Source: JALYGJ01 sp963781705 (lineage in GTDB: Bacteria > Chloroflexota > Limnocylindria > Limnocylindrales > CSP1-4). From it: a DNA stretch of 64,000 nt. Below are positions 33,073 through 42,480 of this stretch, in pieces (position 1 is the first letter of the stretch; every line of letters starts with the position of its first letter). Made by a program: the position numbers and the translations under genes. Location: positions 806,001 through 870,000 of the forward strand of contig CAWAGP010000001.1 of NCBI GenBank assembly GCA_963781705.1, in the 5' to 3' direction. Below the pieces are notes generated by a model. That model was not told the origin of the DNA. It worked only from the letters and a program-made list of their open reading frames with translations, and did no database searches.

Positions 33073-35798
33073 AGATCGATCACTACACGGAGAAAGCGCA
33101 GCAGGCGATCGTCGCCGCGCAGCGCCTGGCGACCGAAGCGGACAGCCCGGTGCTTGACGCAGAGCACATCCTGATGGCGCTGCTCCAGGATCCCGAGGGC
33201 GTGCCGGCGATGACGCTGCGTCAGTTGGGCACCGACCCCGGCGAGCTGGGCGTCGAGCTGGCAGCGGCGCTAGCCCACCGGGCAAAGGTGAAGGGCGGCA
33301 GCCTGACCATCGACCCGCGCGCGCGACAGCTGCTCGAGCGGGCCGAGAGCGAGGCCAAGCGGCTGAACGACGAATACGTCTCGACCGAGCACCTCTTGCT
33401 GGCGGCCGCCGAGTCGGGCGGTGACGCCCAGCGCCTGCTGGACGCCGCCGGAGCCAACCGCGAGGCCATCCTGAACGCCTTGCAGTCGGTGCGCGGCGGT
33501 CAGCGCGTGACCAGCCAGAACCCGGAGGGCACCTACCAGGCGCTCGAGCGCTACGGGCGCGATCTGACGCGCGACGCACGTGAGGGCAAGCTCGACCCGG
33601 TCGTCGGCCGTGACGAGGAGATTCGCCGCGTGATCCAGGTGCTCAGCCGGCGGACCAAGAACAACCCGGTGCTGATCGGCGAACCGGGGGTGGGCAAGAC
33701 GGCAATCGCGGAGGGACTGGCCCAGCGCATCGTCCGCGGTGACGTGCCCGAAGGCCTCAAGGACAAGCGCGTGGTGGCGCTCGATCTGGGCGCACTGATC
33801 GCCGGTGCCAAGTACCGCGGCGAGTTCGAGGAGCGGCTCAAGGCGGTGCTCAAGGAGATCAAGGACTCCGAGGGCCAGGTCATCCTGTTCATCGACGAAC
33901 TGCACACGGTCGTCGGCGCGGGCGCGGCGGAGGGCGCCATGGATGCGTCGAACCTGCTCAAGCCGATGCTCGCGCGAGGCGAGTTGCACACCATCGGCGC
34001 GACCACGCTCGACGAGTACCGCAAGCACATTGAAAAGGATGCCGCGCTCGAACGGCGCTTCCAGCCGGTGTTCGTCGACCAGCCCTCAGTCGAGGAGACG
34101 ATCTCCATCCTGCGCGGGCTGCGCGAGCGCTACGAGAATCACCACGGAGTGCGCATCACCGACTCGGCGCTCGTCGCCGCGGCGGTGCTCTCCAACCGCT
34201 ACATCACCGGGCGGTTCCTACCTGACAAGGCAATCGACCTGGTCGACGAGGCCGCCAGCCGGCTGCGCATGGAAATGGATTCGATGCCCGTCGAACTCGA
34301 CGAGCTCGAGCGCCGCCGCATCCAGCTCGAGATCGAGCGCGAGGCACTGCGCAAGGAGCGCGACGACGCATCCAAGGCCCGCCTCGCGGCGCTCGAGAAG
34401 GAACTCGCCGACATCGGCGAGCGCAGCGCCGCGCTGAAGAGCCAATGGGAGCAGGAAAAGGGCAAGATCGCCGGGCTGCACCAGACCAAGTCCGAGATCG
34501 AGAGGCTGCAGCACGACATCGAGGTCGCCCAGCGCGACGTCCAGTACGGTGGCGGCGAAGAGGCTTTCCGCAAGCTGGCCGAGCTGCAGTACACCCGCCT
34601 GCCCGAACTGCAGGCGCGGCTGGGCGAGCAGGAGCAGGCACTCGCTGCCGAGGGCGGTGGCGCGCGACGGCTGCTCAAGGAAGAGGTCGACGCGGACGAC
34701 ATCGCGCGCATCGTGTCGGCCTGGACGGGCGTGCCCGTAGCGCGCCTGATGGAGGGCGAGCAGGCCAAGCTGATCCGCATGGAGGAAGAGCTGCACAAGC
34801 GGGTTGTCGGCCAGGACGAGGCAGTCGCCGCCGTGTCCGACGCCGTTCGTCGCGCGCGCGCCGGACTCAAGGATCCCCGGCGCCCGATCGGCTCGTTCAT
34901 CTTCCTGGGCCCGACCGGCGTGGGCAAGACCGAGCTGGCGCGCGCGCTGGCTGCCTTCCTGTTCGACGAAGAGCAGGCCATGACACGCATCGATATGAGC
35001 GAGTACATGGAGAAGTACTCGGTCTCGCGGCTGATCGGCGCACCACCCGGCTACGTGGGTTACGAGGAGGGCGGCCAGCTGACGGAAGCTGTTCGCCGCC
35101 GGCCGTATCAGGTGATCCTGCTCGACGAGATCGAGAAGGCGCATCCCGATGTCTTCAACGTGCTGCTGCAGGTGCTCGACGATGGCCGCCTGACCGACGG
35201 CCAGGGCCGCACGGTAGATTTCAAGAACACAGTCATCGTCATGACCAGCAACGTCGGCAGCCAGTTCATCACCGGCTATGCCGGGCAGCGCGAAGAGGCT
35301 GCCTACGAGCAGATGAAGAAGCAGGTCACCGACACTTTGCGGCAGGTGTTCCGACCTGAGTTCCTCAACCGCATCGACGAGATCATCGTGTTCCACGCCC
35401 TGACCGAGCAGGACCTCGCGGCGATCGTCGAGTTGCTGCTCGCGGACCTGTCGCGCCGCTTGGCCGACCACGACCTGCAGCTTGAAGTGATGCCGGCCGC
35501 GCGCCGGCTGATCGCCGGCGAAGGCTACGACCCAGCCTACGGCGCGCGGCCGCTGCGCCGCTCGATCCAGCGGCTGGTCGAGAACCCGCTCGCGCGCGCG
35601 CTGCTCGAGGGCCAGTTCAAGCCGGGCACCACGATCAAGGTCGACGCGGACCCGGTGGGCGGCACGCTCATCCTCTCCGACGGCGGCAAGACGATCGTGA
35701 CCAGCGCCGCCCAGGAACGCCGAGACGTGCGCCAGTCCGTGCCCGAAGAACCGGCGTCGGCCGGTGTCGGCGGCGACGGCGAACCCCGGCTCAACTAG
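33069..35798 (+). CDS. clpB: Disaggregase ClpB
   Basis: This 909-residue AAA+ disaggregase pulls apart protein aggregates together with DnaK. It has the N-domain (residues 1-145), NBD1 with Walker A GEPGVGKTA (204-212), and a long coiled-coil middle domain (about 410-540) that binds DnaK. NBD2 has Walker A GPTGVGKTE near residue 614 and the C-terminal oligomerisation region. All arginine-finger and pore-loop segments look normal (KYRGEFEERL, GYVGYEEGG). It is the last gene of the HspR operon and overlaps cbpA by four bases. Confidence 0.96.
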   Translation: MKIDHYTEKAQQAIVAAQRLATEADSPVLDAEHILMALLQDPEGVPAMTLRQLGTDPGELGVELAAALAHRAKVKGGSLTIDPRARQLLERAESEAKRLNDEYVSTEHLLLAAAESGGDAQRLLDAAGANREAILNALQSVRGGQRVTSQNPEGTYQALERYGRDLTRDAREGKLDPVVGRDEEIRRVIQVLSRRTKNNPVLIGEPGVGKTAIAEGLAQRIVRGDVPEGLKDKRVVALDLGALIAGAKYRGEFEERLKAVLKEIKDSEGQVILFIDELHTVVGAGAAEGAMDASNLLKPMLARGELHTIGATTLDEYRKHIEKDAALERRFQPVFVDQPSVEETISILRGLRERYENHHGVRITDSALVAAAVLSNRYITGRFLPDKAIDLVDEAASRLRMEMDSMPVELDELERRRIQLEIEREALRKERDDASKARLAALEKELADIGERSAALKSQWEQEKGKIAGLHQTKSEIERLQHDIEVAQRDVQYGGGEEAFRKLAELQYTRLPELQARLGEQEQALAAEGGGARRLLKEEVDADDIARIVSAWTGVPVARLMEGEQAKLIRMEEELHKRVVGQDEAVAAVSDAVRRARAGLKDPRRPIGSFIFLGPTGVGKTELARALAAFLFDEEQAMTRIDMSEYMEKYSVSRLIGAPPGYVGYEEGGQLTEAVRRRPYQVILLDEIEKAHPDVFNVLLQVLDDGRLTDGQGRTVDFKNTVIVMTSNVGSQFITGYAGQREEAAYEQMKKQVTDTLRQVFRPEFLNRIDEIIVFHALTEQDLAAIVELLLADLSRRLADHDLQLEVMPAARRLIAGEGYDPAYGARPLRRSIQRLVENPLARALLEGQFKPGTTIKVDADPVGGTLILSDGGKTIVTSAAQERRDVRQSVPEEPASAGVGGDGEPRLN

Positions 35799-35808
35799 CG
35801 CGCCCATC

Positions 35809-36951
35809 GTGCGCATCGGCCTGCAACGGGTCGCCTATCCGTCTCCCACGACGGCCGACGCCGGCGATCCAGAACTGGTCGGGCGCCTGCGCGACGAGAT
35901 CGCGCAGCACGGACCGATCAGCGTGGCGCGTTTCATGGAACGGGCGCTGTATGAGCCCGGCCTGGGCTATTACGCCACGCGCGCCGATCGTGCGACGAGG
36001 TCCGGCGATTTCCTGACGGCGCCCGAATTGCATCCGCTCTTCGGCGCCGCTGTGGCGCGCCAGGTCGACGAAATGTGGCAGCGCCTGGGCTCGCCGCCGG
36101 GCTTCACGGTGCGCGAGTACGGCGCCGGAACGGGCGCGCTGGGCGCAGCCATCCGGAGCGGTCTGCGCGATGACGGCTCGCCGCTGGCCGAGATCATGAG
36201 TTACGAGCCCATCGAAACGGCGGGCCGCCCGGCGCAACCGGCGGACGTCTCCGGCCCGGTCGTTGGGTGCGTGCTTGCCAACGAGTTCCTCGACGCGTTG
36301 CCGTTCCATCGGCTGGTGAAACGTGATGGACAGCTGCGTGAAGTCAACGTCGACTGGTCGGGCGGGCGTTTCATGGAGGTCGAAGGAGGCCCGGCCAGCG
36401 AGACCCTGGCGGCATGGTTCGGCGGGCCCGGAACCGTGCTCGCTGAGGGTCAGTACGCCGATGTCAATCCGGCCATGCTCGAGTGGCTGTCGCAGGTGAC
36501 GGGCCGGCTCGAGCGCGGCTACGTGCTGATCTTCGACTACGGCCTGCCGGCGGCAGAGCTGTACGGGTCGGAGCACCCGGCGGGAACCCTGCGCGCCTTC
36601 GCCGGTCAGCAGGTTTCGAGCGATGTCTTCGCCGGCGCCGGAACGCGCGACATCACCGCCACACTCGACCTCGATGCGCTTGAGCGCGGCGCGCGCGATA
36701 CGGGCCTCACGTTCATCGGCCGCACAACGCAGGCAGAGTTCCTGGTCGGCTGCGGACTCGAGGAGCTGCTGCCGCGCGCGCGTCAACGCACCGGCAAGGA
36801 TCTCCAGGGTCAGCTACTGCTGCGCTCGGCAGTCGGACGGCTGCTCGACCCGCGTCAGCTGGGCGGATATGCGGCAGTCGTACTCGGTCGGGCTGCGCCG
36901 GCAACCCCGCCGTTGCGCGGGCTCGCGTTTCGCCTGCGCCAGAGCCGCTGA
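35809..36951 (+). CDS. MidA/NDUFAF7-like SAM-dependent methyltransferase
   Basis: This 380-residue protein belongs to the DUF185/MidA family. GDFLTAPELHPLFG near residue 65, the SAM motif VREYGAGTGALG, and LANEFLDALPFHRLV are diagnostic. Mitochondrial NDUFAF7 of this family dimethylates an arginine of the NuoD homologue during complex I assembly. A nuo operon lies 7 kb downstream, so a similar role is plausible but unproven. The GTG at 35809 follows the clpB stop; a GTG at 35764 would overlap clpB. Confidence 0.85.
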   Translation: MRIGLQRVAYPSPTTADAGDPELVGRLRDEIAQHGPISVARFMERALYEPGLGYYATRADRATRSGDFLTAPELHPLFGAAVARQVDEMWQRLGSPPGFTVREYGAGTGALGAAIRSGLRDDGSPLAEIMSYEPIETAGRPAQPADVSGPVVGCVLANEFLDALPFHRLVKRDGQLREVNVDWSGGRFMEVEGGPASETLAAWFGGPGTVLAEGQYADVNPAMLEWLSQVTGRLERGYVLIFDYGLPAAELYGSEHPAGTLRAFAGQQVSSDVFAGAGTRDITATLDLDALERGARDTGLTFIGRTTQAEFLVGCGLEELLPRARQRTGKDLQGQLLLRSAVGRLLDPRQLGGYAAVVLGRAAPATPPLRGLAFRLRQSR

Positions 36952-36957
36952 CCGACG

Positions 36958-37599
36958 ATGCGCATTGACCAGGTCCGCCAGCGGCTGGCGATCATGCCCA
37001 CGCACTTGCCGCCCACGCCGCCGGCGCTGGTGCCCGTCGCGCTTGCGGCGCACGGCGAGACGACGCCGCGCATCCCGCGTTGGCCGGTTGAGCGCCGGCG
37101 CGCGGCGGTGATGGTCCTGTTCCACCCCGCGCCACGATCGGACGAGGCGCAGGTCGTGCTCATCGAGCGTTCGTCCGGACCGCATCGCCATGCGGGACAG
37201 GTCAGCTTTCCCGGTGGCGCGCTGGAGGGCGACGAGTCTGCCGTCGAGGCCGCGCTGCGAGAGACGGCGGAGGAAATCGGCCTCGATGCCCACGCTGCGA
37301 GCGTCAAGGTGGCCGGCGTGCTGCCACAGGTCGACGTGCCCGTGTCTGGTTTCCTGGTCGACCAGGTCGTCGGGTTCGTTGACGAGCTGCCCACGCTGAC
37401 TCCCGACGGCCGCGAGGTGGCGGCGGTCTTCTCGGCGCCGGTTGACGCATTCCTCCCCGGCGCCCCGATCGAGATGGTGACCGAGCCGCGCGACGGTTTC
37501 GTACTGCGCTACGGCGCCTACCGCGTCGGCCGCTGGTTGGTTTGGGGCGCTACCGCCGGCATGCTCGCGCGCCTGGGCGCCTACCTTGACAGCGGCTGA
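36958..37599 (+). CDS. Nudix hydrolase, coenzyme A pyrophosphatase type
   Basis: This 213-residue enzyme probably cleaves CoA or its derivatives to 4'-phosphopantetheine and 3',5'-ADP. The Nudix box GGALEGDESAVEAALRETAE and following EIG are complete (starting near residue 80). The preceding HRHAGQVSFPGG matches the CoA-specific LLTxRSxxxxxHxGQxxFPGG motif. It starts six bases after the methyltransferase stop and converges on the cupin gene. Confidence 0.88.
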   Translation: MRIDQVRQRLAIMPTHLPPTPPALVPVALAAHGETTPRIPRWPVERRRAAVMVLFHPAPRSDEAQVVLIERSSGPHRHAGQVSFPGGALEGDESAVEAALRETAEEIGLDAHAASVKVAGVLPQVDVPVSGFLVDQVVGFVDELPTLTPDGREVAAVFSAPVDAFLPGAPIEMVTEPRDGFVLRYGAYRVGRWLVWGATAGMLARLGAYLDSG

Positions 37600-37612
37600 G
37601 CCCGCGCGGCAA

Positions 37613-38080
37613 TCACCACGGCTCGCCTTCGCTCGCGTCGTACTCGTCGCGCAGCGTCGGCCGATCGGCAAGGCTGCCGTCCGCCGGGGTGACCGGGACG
37701 TTCTCATCAGCGGCCAAGTCGCTCGTGGCCGCGCGCCCCTCGATCACGTCGCCGCCGGCCGTCAGCTCGATCACGATCGCGCGCATCTCTGTGCCGTCGG
37801 TGTAGGCACCGTGCAGCACGCCTGGCGGCCAGACGACGGCTTCTCCGTGGTTGACCTGCGCGCGCTCATCGCCGATCTGCACGACGCCGGCACCACTTAT
37901 GACGACGAACAGTGCCGTGTTGGTCGGGTTGGCGTGGGGACTGACCATCGCGTAGCGGCTGAAGGCCAGCTCGCTGATCACGGCTCGCTCGTCGTGCAGG
38001 ATGACCTGCCCGCTGACGCCCTGCGTTCCGGGCGGCCCGCCGGGGCGACGGTGACCCGGTCCGAAGCGGCGTATGTCCAT
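37613..38080 (-). CDS. Cupin-domain protein
   Basis: This 155-residue protein is a single small cupin. The two motifs are visible around VVISGAGVVQIGDERAQVNH and VVWPPGVLHGAYTD, giving at least two histidines for a metal. The acidic, disordered C-terminus is an addition. Small cupins bind sugars, amino acids or metals; nothing identifies the ligand here. The start ATG 38080 lies 11 bases after the stop of the upstream membrane protein on the same strand, so the two are co-transcribed. Confidence 0.8.
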   Translation of the reverse strand: MDIRRFGPGHRRPGGPPGTQGVSGQVILHDERAVISELAFSRYAMVSPHANPTNTALFVVISGAGVVQIGDERAQVNHGEAVVWPPGVLHGAYTDGTEMRAIVIELTAGGDVIEGRAATSDLAADENVPVTPADGSLADRPTLRDEYDASEGEPW

Positions 38081-38091
38081 GCGCTCTGGGG

Positions 38092-38529
38092 CTAGCGGCG
38101 CCGGCGCTGCCCCCGCGAACGGCGGGTGCGCACGGTCGACTCGGCGTGCTTGTACTTCGACTGGCTGAAGAAACGCTGCCGGCGCAGCTGCTCGTTGTAC
38201 ATCTCGATGTAGGGCGGGAAGCGGAAGAAGCGGATCCACACGAAGGTGGCCAGGCCGATGACCAGGATGGCGAACACGAACAGGAAATAGAAGTGGAACA
38301 CCCACGCCACGAGCAGCAGCCCAAAGGTGCTCAGGCCGGTCCACAACAGCCACTCCTGGAGCGTGCGCAGCGGTTCGTGGCGGTGCAACTGCCGTAAACG
38401 GACGTTGTACAGCACGAGGGTCGCGACCAACAGCACCGCGCTGGCAATACCCATGGGCCAGTAGAGGTCGGGAAAGTTGAGATCGTCGAACGAGACACGG
38501 GTGAGGTAGTCGAGTATCCAGAGGTGCAA
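38092..38529 (-). CDS. Membrane protein with three helices and basic tail, unknown
   Basis: This 145-residue protein has hydrophobic helices at about residues 24-42, 62-80 and 83-102. A positively charged cytoplasmic tail follows (RRQRFFSQSKYKH... ending in Arg repeats). No family motif is evident. It is transcribed divergently from purH and followed by the cupin gene. Confidence 0.65.
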   Translation of the reverse strand: MHLWILDYLTRVSFDDLNFPDLYWPMGIASAVLLVATLVLYNVRLRQLHRHEPLRTLQEWLLWTGLSTFGLLLVAWVFHFYFLFVFAILVIGLATFVWIRFFRFPPYIEMYNEQLRRQRFFSQSKYKHAESTVRTRRSRGQRRRR

Positions 38530-38621
38530 GATGCACTCCTCAGTGCGGCGCGTATTGCGTCCGGCGCGCCATTGCCAAGCAGGATAACAACGGACGGCGC
38601 GCCGGGCCGCGATGGGCCAGT

Positions 38622-38630
38622 TGCTATACT
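38622..38630 (+). promoter_or_regulatory. Extended -10 promoter of purH
   Basis: TGCTATACT, identical to the element in front of csoR, sits 70 bases before the purH GTG. A CGGCCGGCCG palindrome follows immediately at 38631-38640, near the expected transcription start, and might be an operator. Confidence 0.5.
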
Positions 38631-38700
38631 CGGCCGGCCGTACCCCGCTCCCGCTCTGGAGCCGCGGAGGGAGCTGTCACCGAGAGGAACAGGAGTCAAC

Positions 38701-40179
38701 GTGCGAGCCCTGCTCTCGGTCGCCAATCGCGATGGGATCGTCGATCTCGTGCGGGAACTCGCCGCGCTCGGCGTCCAGCTGTACGCGACCGAGGCGACCC
38801 TCGCCGCGCTGAGTGATGTCGGCGCCGGCGTGCAACCTTTCGCCGCCCTGCCGGGCGCAGCCGATGTGTACGGCGGCTTGTTCGGGTCGACCGCCGGCGG
38901 TGAACAGCAGATTGAACTTGTGGTCGCCAACCTGGCGCCGTTTGCGCCGCAGGCGGGCAGCCGCTCGGTCGGGCTCGACGAGGCGCTGGGCATGATCGAC
39001 GTGGCCGCGGCGTCGCTCATCTCGGCGGCGGCGCGCAACTATCCGGCCGTCGCGGTGCTCTCGAAACCGGAGAACTACGAGCACGTCGTTGCCGACCTGC
39101 GCGCGCACGGGGTCGTGTCGGCTGAGCTGCGCCAGCGCCTCGCGGCGGACGCCCTGGCTGCGGTAGCGGCGTACTACGCCGACGTTGCGGCCTATCTCAA
39201 CCACATTGCCGGCAACCGCTTCCCCGCCCGGCTCGCGCTTGTCGTCGAGAAAGTGCGCGATCTGGACTACGGTGAAAATCCCCACCAGCAGGCCGCCCTC
39301 TATCGCGACGCGGGGCTGGTCGGCGGGTCGCTCGCCGATGCGCAGCAGCTGCAGGGTGACGAGCCCACCTTCAACGACCTGATCGACCTCGATGCCGCAT
39401 ATCGCATCGCCACCGACTTCACCGCGCCGACGTGCTGCATCGTCAAGCAGGCAAATCCGACCGGCCTCGCCTCGAACGACCGCCTGGCCGAGGCCTACCA
39501 GAAAGCACTCGAGGGCGATGCAGTCAGCGCCTTTGGCGCCGTCGTCGCGCTGAATCGCGAGGTCGACGGCGAAACTGCCGCGGCGATCGCCGGCAACGCG
39601 TATGAAGCCGTCGTGGCGCCGGCATTCTCGACGCCCGCGCGCGAGATCTTGGCCGAGAAGCAGCACCTGACCCTGCTCGCCGTGCCCAACCGCATCGATG
39701 CACCACCCAGCTACGGCATCAGCCGGCTCGACTTCAAGCGCGTCGACGGCGGGCTGCTGGTGGAGACGCGCGATCGGTCGCAGCTGGATCGGTCCCAGTT
39801 GAAGGTGGTGACCAATCGCCGGCCGACGCTCGAGGAGCTGACCGACCTGCTCTTCGCCTGGCGGGGCGTGCGCCACGTGACCAGCAACGCGGTCGTCCTC
39901 GCGCACAACACCGCCCTGGTCGGCGTGGGCGCCGGCCAGGCGAGCCGCATGACGGCCGTCGAGATCGCGCTGCACAAGGCAGCCGATCGGGCGCCCATGT
40001 CAGTGCTCGCTTCGGATGCCTACTTCCCGTTCGCCGACGCGATCCAGCTTGCCGCCGAACGCGGCGTGACGGCGATCATCCAGCCCGGCGGCTCCGCGCG
40101 CGACGAGATGGCCATCGAGGTGGCCAATCGGCACCATCTGGCAATGGTCTTCACCGGCCGGAGGCATTACCGCCATTGA
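38701..40179 (+). CDS. purH: PurH-like bifunctional AICAR formyltransferase/IMP cyclohydrolase, divergent
   Basis: This 492-residue protein corresponds to PurH, which catalyses the last two steps of IMP synthesis. The formyltransferase half is recognisable: DYGENPHQQAA (189-199), SAFGAVVALNRE, VGVGAGQASRM, ASDAYFPFADAI and IIQPGGSARDE. The catalytic KHANPCG motif has become KQANPTG, with His replaced by Gln250. The N-terminal cyclohydrolase half is strongly eroded. STGGT reads ATEAT, IDIGGP reads IDVAAA, and the PEMLDGRVKTLHPK loop is missing, replaced by GAADVYGGLFG around residues 52-62. GTG 38701 has AGGAG five bases upstream. Activity needs testing; a second purH may exist elsewhere. Confidence 0.85.
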   Translation: MRALLSVANRDGIVDLVRELAALGVQLYATEATLAALSDVGAGVQPFAALPGAADVYGGLFGSTAGGEQQIELVVANLAPFAPQAGSRSVGLDEALGMIDVAAASLISAAARNYPAVAVLSKPENYEHVVADLRAHGVVSAELRQRLAADALAAVAAYYADVAAYLNHIAGNRFPARLALVVEKVRDLDYGENPHQQAALYRDAGLVGGSLADAQQLQGDEPTFNDLIDLDAAYRIATDFTAPTCCIVKQANPTGLASNDRLAEAYQKALEGDAVSAFGAVVALNREVDGETAAAIAGNAYEAVVAPAFSTPAREILAEKQHLTLLAVPNRIDAPPSYGISRLDFKRVDGGLLVETRDRSQLDRSQLKVVTNRRPTLEELTDLLFAWRGVRHVTSNAVVLAHNTALVGVGAGQASRMTAVEIALHKAADRAPMSVLASDAYFPFADAIQLAAERGVTAIIQPGGSARDEMAIEVANRHHLAMVFTGRRHYRH

Positions 40180-40207
40180 ACACGCCGACGCGGCCGCTGG
40201 GCGACTG

Positions 40208-41185
40208 ATGGAAACACTCCTCGCGCTCGAGATGGTGCGCGTGACCGAGGCTGCGGCCATCGCGTCGGCGCGCTTCATGGGCCGCGGCGACCGCGATGGC
40301 GCCGATCACGCGGCGACGGAGGCGATGCGCCACACCTTCGACGAAGTCGAGATGGGCGGCACAATCGTCATCGGCGAGGGTGAGCGTGACCAGGCGCCGA
40401 TGCTCTACATCGGCGAAAAGGTGGGCATGGCCGGCGAAGGCCAGCCCGAGATCGACATCGCGGTCGATCCACTGGAGGGCACCAACCTCGTCGCCATGGG
40501 CCTCGCCAACGCGATCACCGTTCTGGCCGCGTCCGAGAAAGGCGGCTTGCTGCACGCACCGGACACGTACCTGGACAAGCTGTGCGTCGGGCCGGTTGCT
40601 GCCGGGCACGTCGACATCCGGCTGCCACCGGCGGAGAATCTCGAGCGCATCGCCCAGGCACTCGGACGGCACGTGGCGGATTTGACGGTGGTCATGCTCG
40701 ACCGGCCGCGCCACGCCGACCTGATCGACACCGTCCGCGCGGCCGGCGCACGCATCAAGCTGATCAGCGACGGCGACCTGTCGGGCGCCATCAGCTGCGC
40801 CGTGATGGGCACCGGCGTGCACGCGGTGATGGGCATCGGCGGCGCACCTGAGGGCGTCCTGAGCGCGGCCGCGTTGCGCTGCCTGGGAGGCGAGATGCAG
40901 GCTCGCTTCCGCTGGCGGAACGACGAGGAGCGCTCGCGCGCCGAAAGGATGGGCATCGACACCTCCGAGGAGCGTGTCTACACGACCACTGACCTGGCGC
41001 CGGGCGAGAATCTCGTCTTCTCGGCGACCGGCGTGACCGACGGCGACCTGCTGCACGGCGTGCGTTTCTTCGGCGGCGGCGCGCGTACCCACTCGCTGGT
41101 GATGGGCTACCAATCCAAGCAGGTGCGCTTCGTCGACACGGTGCACATGCTCGATCGCGAGCGACCGCCCAGCGTGCGCCTGTAG
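40208..41185 (+). CDS. glpX: Fructose-1,6-bisphosphatase class II
   Basis: This 325-residue gluconeogenic enzyme hydrolyses fructose-1,6-bisphosphate. The metal site motifs IGEGERDQAPMLYIGE and IDIAVDPLEGTNL, plus GGAPEGVLSAAALRCLGG, are conserved in GlpX. The length is normal. The gene starts 28 bases after purH on the same strand. In sugar-poor conditions it would feed hexose phosphates, including those for trehalose synthesis. Confidence 0.94.
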   Translation: METLLALEMVRVTEAAAIASARFMGRGDRDGADHAATEAMRHTFDEVEMGGTIVIGEGERDQAPMLYIGEKVGMAGEGQPEIDIAVDPLEGTNLVAMGLANAITVLAASEKGGLLHAPDTYLDKLCVGPVAAGHVDIRLPPAENLERIAQALGRHVADLTVVMLDRPRHADLIDTVRAAGARIKLISDGDLSGAISCAVMGTGVHAVMGIGGAPEGVLSAAALRCLGGEMQARFRWRNDEERSRAERMGIDTSEERVYTTTDLAPGENLVFSATGVTDGDLLHGVRFFGGGARTHSLVMGYQSKQVRFVDTVHMLDRERPPSVRL

Positions 41186-41201
41186 GCATCGGCCGCCGCC
41201 C

Positions 41202-42480
41202 GTGTCGCTGTCTCGACTGAGGAGCTCACTCGGCCGGGGTATCACGCGCAACGTCATCGCACTCGCCCTGGTCAGCCTGCTGACCGACGTGTCGAGCGAG
41301 ATGCTCGTCTACCTCGTGCCGCTGTTCCTGGCCAACGTGCTGGCCACCAGCGCCGCCGTGATCGGCCTGATCGAGGGCATCGCCGAGAGCGCCTCGGCCG
41401 TGCTGCGGCTGGCCAGCGGCGTGATCTCCGACCGCATCGGACGGCGGCGCTTGCTGGTCGGGGTCGGATATGGCTCGTCGACGCTGGCCAAGGCGATCTA
41501 CCTGCTCGCCAACGCGTGGCCGATCGTCCTCGTGGCACGCCTCGGTGATCGGCTGGGCAAGGGCATTCGCACCGCGCCGCGCGATGCGCTGATCGCCGAT
41601 TTCGACCGACGCCGCATACCGCGGCCGGGCGTTCGGCTTCCACCGCGCGATGGACACGCTGGGCGCGTTCTTCGGCGTCCTCATCGCCTTCCTGGTCGTG
41701 GGCGCGACCGAGGCCGGCGCCACGTTGCTCGATCGGCCGACCTTCGATCTGCTGGTCGTGCTCGCCCTCGTGCCGGCGGCGCTCGCGGTGGCCGTGATCT
41801 TCGTTGGCGTGCGCGATGTCGCCGGACGGCGCGAGCCGGAGTCGCGTCCGGCCGCGGAACAGTCCTCGACTCGCGGCGCCCGGCTGATGGCCGAGCTGCG
41901 CGAACTGCCCGCGCCTTTCTGGATGTTCGTCGCCGCCAACGTGGTCTTCGCACTGGGCAACTCGAGCGACGCCTTCCTGGCCCTGCGCACGCAGCAGCTC
42001 GGCGTCGCCGTGCGCGACCTGCTCCTGATGATCGTCGGCTTCAACGCAACGAACGCGCTCATCTCGTTCCCTGCCGGGGCGCTGTCCGACCGCTTCGGCC
42101 GACGCGTGCCGATCGCCGCGGCGTGGCTGGTCTATGCCGTCGCCTACGCCGGCTTCGCGATTGCCAATTCGGCCGGCGCCGCCGCCTGGCTGTGGCTGCT
42201 CTATGGCGCCTACTACGGCATCAACGAGGCCGTCGGCCGGGCACTCATCGCCGATGTCACCCCGAGCCACCTGCGTGCCACCGGCTACGGCATCCTCAAC
42301 GCCGGCGTGGCCGTCGCGGTGCTGCCCGCATCGGTTGTCGCCGGGGTGCTGTGGGACGTCGTTGCGCCGTCGGCCACGTTCTGGTTCGGCGCGGCGTGTG
42401 CGCTGCTCGCCGCCCTGCTGCTGTTCGGCGTGCGCAGCCAGCGCACCGCTGGGCCGAATGCCACCCCTGCCGCCGCATGA
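41202..42480 (+). pseudogene. MFS transporter interrupted by a +1 frameshift
   Basis: Two reading frames together encode one major-facilitator transporter of about 425 residues. The first frame (GTG 41202 to about 41600) gives the N-terminal helices with VSSEMLVYLVPLFL, ASGVISDRIGRRRLLVG and GKGIRTAPRDALIAD. The second continues as STDAAYRGRAFGFHRAMDTLGAF to 42480. The frames meet at TTT 41600-41602; removing one T restores continuity. The second half has its own ATG (41650) but no ribosome site. It may be a real pseudogene or a sequencing error. The substrate is unknown; the GIRTAPRDA motif occurs in drug- and sugar-type MFS proteins. Confidence 0.85.
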
